Part shown: positions 58,050 through 64,000 of the stretch, piece after piece | Layout of the letters: each line of letters begins with the position of its first letter | Numbering within the stretch: position 1 is the stretch's first letter | Source: Carboxylicivirga marina | GTDB lineage: Bacteria; Bacteroidota; Bacteroidia; Bacteroidales; Marinilabiliaceae | NCBI RefSeq assembly: GCF_016612505.1 | Contig: NZ_JAENRR010000001.1 | Coordinates: 1 to 64,000, forward strand | Direction: 5' to 3' | Length of the DNA: 64,000 bases | Program-made: the position numbers and the translations under genes | Notes under the pieces: generated by a model | Told to the model about the DNA's origin: nothing | Seen by the model: only the letters and a program-made list of their open reading frames with translations | The model's database searches: none

Positions 58050-58460
58050 AAAATTAGGTTTTGTGCACTGTGCACTATTAAAAAGGGTAACGAATTTAAT
58101 GAAATTATTGAGTATTGAAAGTTATGAGCCTGAATTAGATACAAATAAGCTTAGCTTTCATCAGTATTATCTAAGATATATATGTTGATGCTAAACAATC
58201 CTAATAATGACTCGTTAATGCACAATATATTCTATCTTTCAATGAACCTTGAAGCTATCAGGAAAGAAGGAAGAAAACTAATGCTAATTATTAGCTAGAG
58301 CTCAATTAGGGGTATAACCAACTAATTCTCTATAAGATGTATCTGCAATACAAACATTAGAGAAAGTAAGCCTACAAAGCATTTCATAAATATGAAATCT
58401 TTAGCAAATCACCATTGAGTGCCTATTTAATTTTGGATACATCCCTTGGCTGATGAGGAT
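58050..58460. other. 411-bp intergenic stretch
   Basis: AT-rich DNA between two minus-strand genes. No gene, clear repeat or strong hairpin was seen. It presumably contains the promoter of the acetyltransferase gene at its left end. Confidence 0.5.
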
Positions 58461-60653
58461 CTATCCCAGAGCATATTGGATATCTACTTCATTTAAATAG
58501 CTCCTTGAAAAATTGACTTTGTAAGAATCTTTAATATCAGGTGGGCCTTCGTAAGTATTTATTAAATGACGGGCATGCGATGAAAGACTTTTTGTCAGCT
58601 GTTCGAGCTCGACTTCACTACTATAAATATCATGCACAACTCTTCTCTTATTAGTTGTGAGAATTCCACAAGAGTTCACTGATATCCGTTGATCATCTAA
58701 CCGTTCTTTGTTTAACCAAAGTAAGTAATTGTCTTTTGCCAGAATAGAATTTGATAATCTATGCTTGCTTCTACGATTCTTTTCACCCAGACTCTTCTGA
58801 CGACCTATATTATGATAGCTTAATTCTTTATTAACTTTAACATTCAAACTACCTGCTAATAACTTAAACGCCCGAGCTGTCCAGAAATTAGAATTATATG
58901 ACTTTTTATTTTTACACTTAATGCCCTCCGGATAAACGCTAACAAAATCAATTTGTTCACCTAAATTTTGATTAACATATTTAATACGATCTGAAGACGG
59001 TATTCCAGAAGCATTCACATCTTTTACAGAAACATTAAAACCCTCAGGATAGTCAAACGCAAATGAACACACATCACTATTAGTCAAATACTTAAGAGAC
59101 TTTCTGTATTTCAAATCATTGTTTTTAACAATCAGATTTGATTTTTGATTTCTTTGTGAAACAAGCTTTAATTCTTGTAATGCATAAAAATTATTCGGAA
59201 CAGCTTTCCAATTAAGTTCGTATACAAATTTCTTAAATAATTTTTCAGCAGTGAAGTTATTAGCTGAATTTTTCAAGTTATTTTCTAATTCAGTTTCTTG
59301 ATCTTCATTTGTAGAAACTGAATTTGAAGGTAAACCAAACTTAGCATTATCAGCTAAATGCTTATTAACATAATTAACCCCATTTAATTCCCATCCTTTG
59401 TTCAAAACAAACAGTGTACTATATACTGCTCTTTCATCCTTTCTTAAGAAATAGAATTTACAGTTATTATTTTCTGGAACACTTTCATGTTCAGAAATAT
59501 TACCAAAGAAACTCACTACAGAGTTGTATTTTTTGCCATAGGTTAGTACAACACTTTGACCGGAAGTCAACCAGTAATCATCTGAAATGAAAGAGTTTCC
59601 ATCTTCCGAAACTGAATCAATACAATCTTGATTTGACCATAAACCTCGAGCTTCCTCTTTAGCAAACTCGAATCGAGATAACTCCTTCCTTTCACTTACA
59701 AATTCCAAAGGTGATCCTTCGACATACTTATGGGATTCTGTATACAATTCTTTCTTCTCACCATCCAACAAGCTGACTAATTTGTGCTCATCCCTTGCAA
59801 GTAATTTCAGATTGTTTACTTCAATTTCCTTTTGTGCAAACTCAATATTATTCTTAATCGAAATCAACTTGGCAGGTTTCCACAACCTTACCTGCTTAAC
59901 CTTTCCAGCGAAGTTCTTTCCAATAAGTAAGGGAGAAGAACTCATCAACAAATCTCCTCCTACATTTATACTTGCTAATTCATCTTCCTGATAAGCTATT
60001 TTTATAATTTCGTCACCATGTTTCTTGAAAGGCTTTCTGCCTAAAGTTTTTCTAAGTGCTTTTCTAAAGGCTGACAGTTCTGTGAACATTTCACCTTTTA
60101 AGAGGGAAAGTTTATTGGAGACATTCGGATTGAATTTATTCGAGTCGAACTCTGAGATGTTTACATCATCTATTTGATAAAAGCGGTTCACTGGCTTTTT
60201 TCCATTTATGGTAATACCAATATGCCCATCTTTATAATGAGTACTAACCAATACTTTTTCGCCTCTTTCTAAAACATTAGTTGCAATGAACTGGTGGCTG
60301 ATTCCGTTTACCTTTACTTCAAACACAATGTTTTGCCCATCTTGCCCTAAACGATAACCGTTTGCACCATCATATTTCTCAGCAATTGTACTCTGTTTTT
60401 TTATAGAACGAGGCTTTATTATAACATCAAGAACTATATTGTTAGCATCAATTGTATGCAATTCTTCGATTACTGACTTACCTCTTCCTTCGAAATAGTA
60501 GCTGACCTTTTTAAAGCCATCCATCATATCCGGCTTATAATCGTCTGCAGAAATTGCAAAGGTTAATACATTAGAAGTAGCGAACAATACCAACACAACC
60601 ATTATTTTGGTCATCATCTTCTGAATTCTGTATGTCGTTGACTTCATATGCAT
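58461..60653 (-). CDS. Unrecognised exported protein, LamG-like N-terminal domain
   Basis: A 730-residue protein with an N-terminal signal (TKIMVVLVLFATSNVLTFA). The first part (about residues 40-250) resembles a concanavalin/LamG-like fold (YYFEGRGKSVIEELHTIDAN, then GHIGITINGKKPVNRFYQID and KNFAGKVKQVRLW). The rest is rich in Lys, Asn and Ser with no motif I know. There is no T9SS sorting domain at the C-terminus (ends VDIQYALG), so it may be periplasmic or secreted another way. Function unknown; codon use is AT-rich compared with neighbours. Confidence 0.65.
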   Translation of the reverse strand: MHMKSTTYRIQKMMTKIMVVLVLFATSNVLTFAISADDYKPDMMDGFKKVSYYFEGRGKSVIEELHTIDANNIVLDVIIKPRSIKKQSTIAEKYDGANGYRLGQDGQNIVFEVKVNGISHQFIATNVLERGEKVLVSTHYKDGHIGITINGKKPVNRFYQIDDVNISEFDSNKFNPNVSNKLSLLKGEMFTELSAFRKALRKTLGRKPFKKHGDEIIKIAYQEDELASINVGGDLLMSSSPLLIGKNFAGKVKQVRLWKPAKLISIKNNIEFAQKEIEVNNLKLLARDEHKLVSLLDGEKKELYTESHKYVEGSPLEFVSERKELSRFEFAKEEARGLWSNQDCIDSVSEDGNSFISDDYWLTSGQSVVLTYGKKYNSVVSFFGNISEHESVPENNNCKFYFLRKDERAVYSTLFVLNKGWELNGVNYVNKHLADNAKFGLPSNSVSTNEDQETELENNLKNSANNFTAEKLFKKFVYELNWKAVPNNFYALQELKLVSQRNQKSNLIVKNNDLKYRKSLKYLTNSDVCSFAFDYPEGFNVSVKDVNASGIPSSDRIKYVNQNLGEQIDFVSVYPEGIKCKNKKSYNSNFWTARAFKLLAGSLNVKVNKELSYHNIGRQKSLGEKNRRSKHRLSNSILAKDNYLLWLNKERLDDQRISVNSCGILTTNKRRVVHDIYSSEVELEQLTKSLSSHARHLINTYEGPPDIKDSYKVNFSRSYLNEVDIQYALG

Positions 60654-61090
60654 TTCTTCTGTACTCTTTCTTATCCTAATATTTAAATAACTGTTATCAA
60701 TTTTTATTCAGCATATATTGCAAACAATACAAGGTCGAATAATATATATTATCACTTTTCCATTAACAATTAAACACTTAGCACAAGTCAATAAATACAA
60801 TGGATACAGCGCTTCAAACACAAATATTATAAAAATACATAATTCTTCCAATAGCAATATTATAATTCACCTACTCCAATGAACTTGCACGATTTACTAT
60901 ACATTGGTAAACACACTATTAGATCGAAGAAAAAGTTATCAACATGCATCATTTATTTTTTGAAAGCTAAAGAAGACAGGGCTTAGCAAGTATCAACTTC
61001 CAATTTTGATATTGGCGATATCTATTTTCCAAACCTCCCCTTTAATTGGAAAAAACCTGAAGAAGAATCTCATGGAAACCATAAAAAAGG
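60654..61090. other. 437-bp intergenic stretch
   Basis: Very AT-rich DNA between two minus-strand genes. No gene or convincing hairpin is seen. Part of it is expected to be the promoter of the 730-residue protein. Confidence 0.5.
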
Positions 61091-62266
61091 CTATTTCCTA
61101 TCCTTCTCCAATGAGCGTAGGAATAAAAAGATGCTTGAACCCGTCAGCACCATAAAGATGACACCAATAATAACAAAAGCCTGACTGAGTGATAGGCGGT
61201 CGGTCATATATCCAAACAACGGTGCTAATATTGAAAAGTTGGCACGAATTATCAGGCTTCGTAATGACAATACTGTCGCTCTGATATCCGACGATGTTAT
61301 GCGGTTGATATAATCCTTAAGCACTGGTGTCGCAATGCCTCTTGAGAAATAAAAGAACATCAGCACAGGTAGAACATATAAAGAGTGTAACAATCCGGCA
61401 GCAATAAAAGCTCCGGTTATCACCAGCGTGGTGCCCCATACAGTTGATTTAGGTCGTAACTTCCGCTCTATTTTGTAAGCAAATAAGGTGGTCATGCCAA
61501 CCACCAGATTTAATACTGTACTAGCAGAGCCAATATGAATTTCTCTGAATCCGATCTCCTTGAGGTAGAGTGGATACACCCATGCCATGGATAAGGTAGC
61601 AGAGCCAATAATGGATGAATAGATAATATTGTAACGAAGGCTTTTATTTTCCACCATGGCATATTTAACCACATTCCAAATATCTTTCCAGGTAGCCTTT
61701 TGAGTGCGTGTATACAATTGAGGTTCCACCAGCATAAAGGCAGCCGGCACAGCCAGAAAAGCAATACCTGTTTGAAAAAAGAAGGGTGTACGTAAGCTTA
61801 TCTCGGCCAATGCACCTCCCATAAATCCAGCAATGGCTTCGCTAAAGTTGCCGACAGAAAAGTTTCGCCCTTCGTATTTCATGTAACTATTCTCCCTACC
61901 ATCGGCTTTTAAGCTATCGTACAACATCGCCGAGTCGGCACCACTAATAAAGCTTTGACCAACACCCAATATCAATTCAGCCGCTAAAAAAGCATAAAAA
62001 CCAGAAGTAAAGGAGTAGATGGCAAAACCCAGTGTACCAAGAATACTACCAATGATTAAAGTTCGCTTTCGCCCGAGCACATCCGCAGCATAACCTGAGG
62101 GAATTTCGAAGATAACAATGGCAATGCTATATATCGCTTTTAACTGAAATGATTCCTCAACCGTAAAACCTAGATCCTGAAAGAAAAGCATCAGAATTGG
62201 CATCGTGAGCATAAACCATTTGGCTATTTTAATGAGATAAAGCTTCGTTATATTGCCGGAGTACAT
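61091..62266 (-). CDS. MFS transporter
   Basis: A 391-residue, 12-helix transporter. The loop motif GYAADVLGRKRTLIIGSILG is the standard MFS signature between helices 2 and 3. GLGQSF-like ILGVGQSFISGADSAMLYDS with DSL and ENSYMKYEGR following is typical of an MFS subgroup annotated as drug or sugar efflux-like. It is 55 bp downstream of a second MFS gene on the same strand, so the two are probably cotranscribed. The substrate is unknown. Confidence 0.87.
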   Translation of the reverse strand: MYSGNITKLYLIKIAKWFMLTMPILMLFFQDLGFTVEESFQLKAIYSIAIVIFEIPSGYAADVLGRKRTLIIGSILGTLGFAIYSFTSGFYAFLAAELILGVGQSFISGADSAMLYDSLKADGRENSYMKYEGRNFSVGNFSEAIAGFMGGALAEISLRTPFFFQTGIAFLAVPAAFMLVEPQLYTRTQKATWKDIWNVVKYAMVENKSLRYNIIYSSIIGSATLSMAWVYPLYLKEIGFREIHIGSASTVLNLVVGMTTLFAYKIERKLRPKSTVWGTTLVITGAFIAAGLLHSLYVLPVLMFFYFSRGIATPVLKDYINRITSSDIRATVLSLRSLIIRANFSILAPLFGYMTDRLSLSQAFVIIGVIFMVLTGSSIFLFLRSLEKDRK

Positions 62267-62321
62267 ATTGTTTTATTCGTTTAATCGTTGATAGTTCTAA
62301 AATTTATATCAGTGGTTTGCA

Positions 62322-63608
62322 TTACACCTCATTCTTTGAAAACCGTTTTTCAGAATAAATCATTAACAGGATAGCCAGAACAAGCAATACCACTCCTACC
62401 CCATAGGTAAAGCTAAAACCATACAACTCATACAATTGAATGCCAATGATTGGCGCAAATAAAGCTCTGAATCCTGTTAGAAACAAATGAACAGATTGGT
62501 AATCGGCTGCTTCATGCGGCTTGCAAAAATAACTACTACCAATGCCCCAGAGAATAGGCATACTGCCCATAAATACGCCGTTAAAAAAGAGTGCCACTAA
62601 AAACAGAAAGTATATTTTATAATTTCCAATTTCGAAATAATAAGGAAAATACTCGGTTAACGCTGTAAAGACAATAAACAACATTAATGAGCCAAAGGTA
62701 AGGATACCAAATCGCCTGGGATCACGACTACCAATTAACTTACCAAACAAAGGTAAAAGTAAAATAGCCACAAGGTTAAAAAGGATATTGTACAAAGCCA
62801 CTGTTGGGTAGTTCACATCCAGTGCTTCCTTATAAAAAATGGTTACCACAGCATGTGTACTCATCCAGGCAAAACCATATAGTATAAAACCGATCTCCAG
62901 GTGACGAAAAGGCTTATTCTTCTTCAGTATTTCAAGAATGCGTTTGAATGAATCGCCCAATGCACTCCAAACAGGTTTTGTTATGTTCTCTGCTTTCTGT
63001 ATAAAATCAATCTTCGTAAGCTGATAGACAGATATCACTCCAAGAATGCCAACGACAGGATAAAACACCTTGTATGAATTTGGGTTAAGGTGCAATAACT
63101 CACCCACTAAGAAGGTGGATACCAACACACATACCTTGTTTATGGTAGTGGCATATCCAAAGAGTTTACCAAATATTTCGTGTCGATAGTTACCTTTTAA
63201 ATACTGGTTGATAGACGGGACTACAGCAATTTTTGAAGTGTGAAACAGCAAAAAAACAGTTAAGAATATCAAGTGATAAACAGGTGCCAATCCTTCTTCG
63301 CCCATCACATTTGGAAAAAAGGCAAAACCAACCAATGGAAGTCGTGTGATGATACCTGTAATACGTAAAAAACGCTTTCGATTGGAAAGACGTCGCATTA
63401 TTTCATTGGCCAGCATGGCAAACAAAAATACCACCATGCTAAACTGAAATAAAAAGGCAAGCTGAACATTCGAACCTTTCAAAGACTTTATGAAGATAAA
63501 CTCATTGAGAATCAACGCTCCACTGGCAATACCATCGATACTACTATAAAAAAGATGCAAGCGAAGTGTTCGTGCCTCTTGAGTGTTGAGCCCTTTGAAA
63601 ATATTCAT
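62322..63608 (-). CDS. MFS-like transporter, ATG start 63608
   Basis: A 428-residue, 12-helix protein of the MFS. It begins MNIFKGLNTQEARTLRLHLF and has the loop LANEIMRRLSNRKRFLRITG in place of the usual GxxxDRxGRR. A frame opens at a TTG at 63617, but the ATG at 63608 is preferred. The -7 promoter box TACCTTTG lies only 6 bp before it, so the message may be leaderless. First gene of a two-gene unit with the other MFS gene. Substrate unknown. Confidence 0.82.
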   Translation of the reverse strand: MNIFKGLNTQEARTLRLHLFYSSIDGIASGALILNEFIFIKSLKGSNVQLAFLFQFSMVVFLFAMLANEIMRRLSNRKRFLRITGIITRLPLVGFAFFPNVMGEEGLAPVYHLIFLTVFLLFHTSKIAVVPSINQYLKGNYRHEIFGKLFGYATTINKVCVLVSTFLVGELLHLNPNSYKVFYPVVGILGVISVYQLTKIDFIQKAENITKPVWSALGDSFKRILEILKKNKPFRHLEIGFILYGFAWMSTHAVVTIFYKEALDVNYPTVALYNILFNLVAILLLPLFGKLIGSRDPRRFGILTFGSLMLFIVFTALTEYFPYYFEIGNYKIYFLFLVALFFNGVFMGSMPILWGIGSSYFCKPHEAADYQSVHLFLTGFRALFAPIIGIQLYELYGFSFTYGVGVVLLVLAILLMIYSEKRFSKNEV

Positions 63609-63614
63609 AGCGCG

Positions 63615-63622
63615 CAAAGGTA
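63615..63622 (-). promoter_or_regulatory. -7 promoter box close to the start codon
   Basis: On the minus strand TACCTTTG fits TAnnTTTG and ends 6 bp before the ATG at 63608. Transcription would begin at or beside the A of ATG. No ideal -33 TTG was found at 19 bp. Confidence 0.4.
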
Positions 63623-64000
63623 AGGGTTTTTAGCAAATTAGCGCATGCGGAGTGTTTGCTCGTCACGGCAATCGCATTTAAGAAATTGTATTTCAACTAA
63701 AGCCGTTGAGGCTTCCCCTTTTTGCCTTCAGCCCAAAAAGGGGAGAAAAAGGCCGCCGACTAAAGCACTCGTTTACCCATTATGACATCACTACGGGAAA
63801 AATTTAATAATTGACAGCTTGGCATCAAATTTTTCTCCCCTCCGTTTATGTCAATGGGTCCCAAACTGCGTTGCTTATGTCGGTATAACGCAAGGTAAAA
63901 TTATATTAAAAGTTAAATGCGAATTGCCGTGGTTTGCTCGTCAGAAATTTAGAATACCCTGATCTATCGTGGAGCATTCTCTGTTCCCAAAGTCAGCATA
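63623..64000. repeat. Right-end non-coding region with inverted-repeat-bounded block
   Basis: No gene is seen. ACGGCAATCGCATTTA (63665-63680) is inverted at 63914-63930 with one extra base, and TTTGCTCGTCA occurs next to each in direct orientation. Between them a hairpin of CCCCTTTTT and AAAAAGGGG (63717-63745) looks like a terminator. The block may be a small non-autonomous mobile element. The window ends before its surroundings can be judged. Confidence 0.45.

Overview
The window looks like a piece of a Bacteroidota chromosome, probably a marine or sediment member of the Bacteroidales/Marinilabiliales type (inferred). Supporting signs are AT-rich DNA, promoters of the TTG-N18/20-TAnnTTTG kind, a T9SS C-terminal sorting domain, a BtuB/BtuG-type vitamin B12 locus, a CcoN-CcoO fusion oxidase and a type II-C Cas9. 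Having both pyruvate formate-lyase and a high-affinity cbb3 oxidase suggests a facultatively anaerobic or microaerophilic life.

Layout. 1-0.6 kb: the 3' part of an IS4-type transposase. 0.8-9 kb: an MFS transporter, a Crp/Fnr regulator, an intergenic region with two tandem small-RNA-like units, mazG, phoH, purC, and an oligopeptidase B whose lipoprotein signal carries an in-frame stop. 9.4-13.8 kb: a fermentation block (pflB, pflA, OFA-family transporter). 14-18.3 kb: a nucleotidyltransferase-GHMP kinase fusion, a PHP phosphatase, prfC and a hotdog thioesterase. 18.4-23.1 kb: a riboswitch-controlled B12 uptake unit, read leftward (cobalamin riboswitch, btuB, btuG, second propeller lipoprotein). 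23.2-32.2 kb: a cbb3 oxidase and assembly operon read leftward (ccoI, ccoS, ccoNO, ccoQ, ccoP, a four-helix-bundle gene, ccoG, ccoH, SafE-like). 32.5-38 kb: a five-gene rightward cluster (DUF2141, NTF2-like, outer-membrane barrel, SDR, FAD oxidoreductase) and a secreted NTF2-like protein.

38-47 kb: a type II-C CRISPR-Cas locus. A divergent tracrRNA with its own promoter and terminator is followed by cas9, an unrelated reversed gene with 0.8 kb of non-coding DNA, then cas1, cas2 and an array of 23 identical 36-bp repeats. The tracrRNA anti-repeat pairs with the repeat, which fixes crRNA transcription as rightward. The distal end of the array abuts the 3' stump of a nucleoside-recognition membrane protein gene. 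Beyond it, 47-50 kb holds poorly conserved genes, a perfect 22-bp-stem palindrome, a solitary sequence resembling a different (47-bp) II-C repeat, and an ATP-cone/Mrr-type nuclease. This stretch reads as a defence or accessory island.

50-64 kb: a 2,334-residue T9SS-exported beta-helix protein, a membrane GNAT acetyltransferase, an unrecognised 730-residue exported protein, two MFS transporters, and a right-hand non-coding region with an inverted-repeat-bounded block.

The most distinctive items are the complete II-C system with its tracrRNA and possible promoter in every repeat, the second-type repeat relic, the gene truncated by the array, and the tandem structured RNAs at 3.1-3.5 kb with compensatory base changes.
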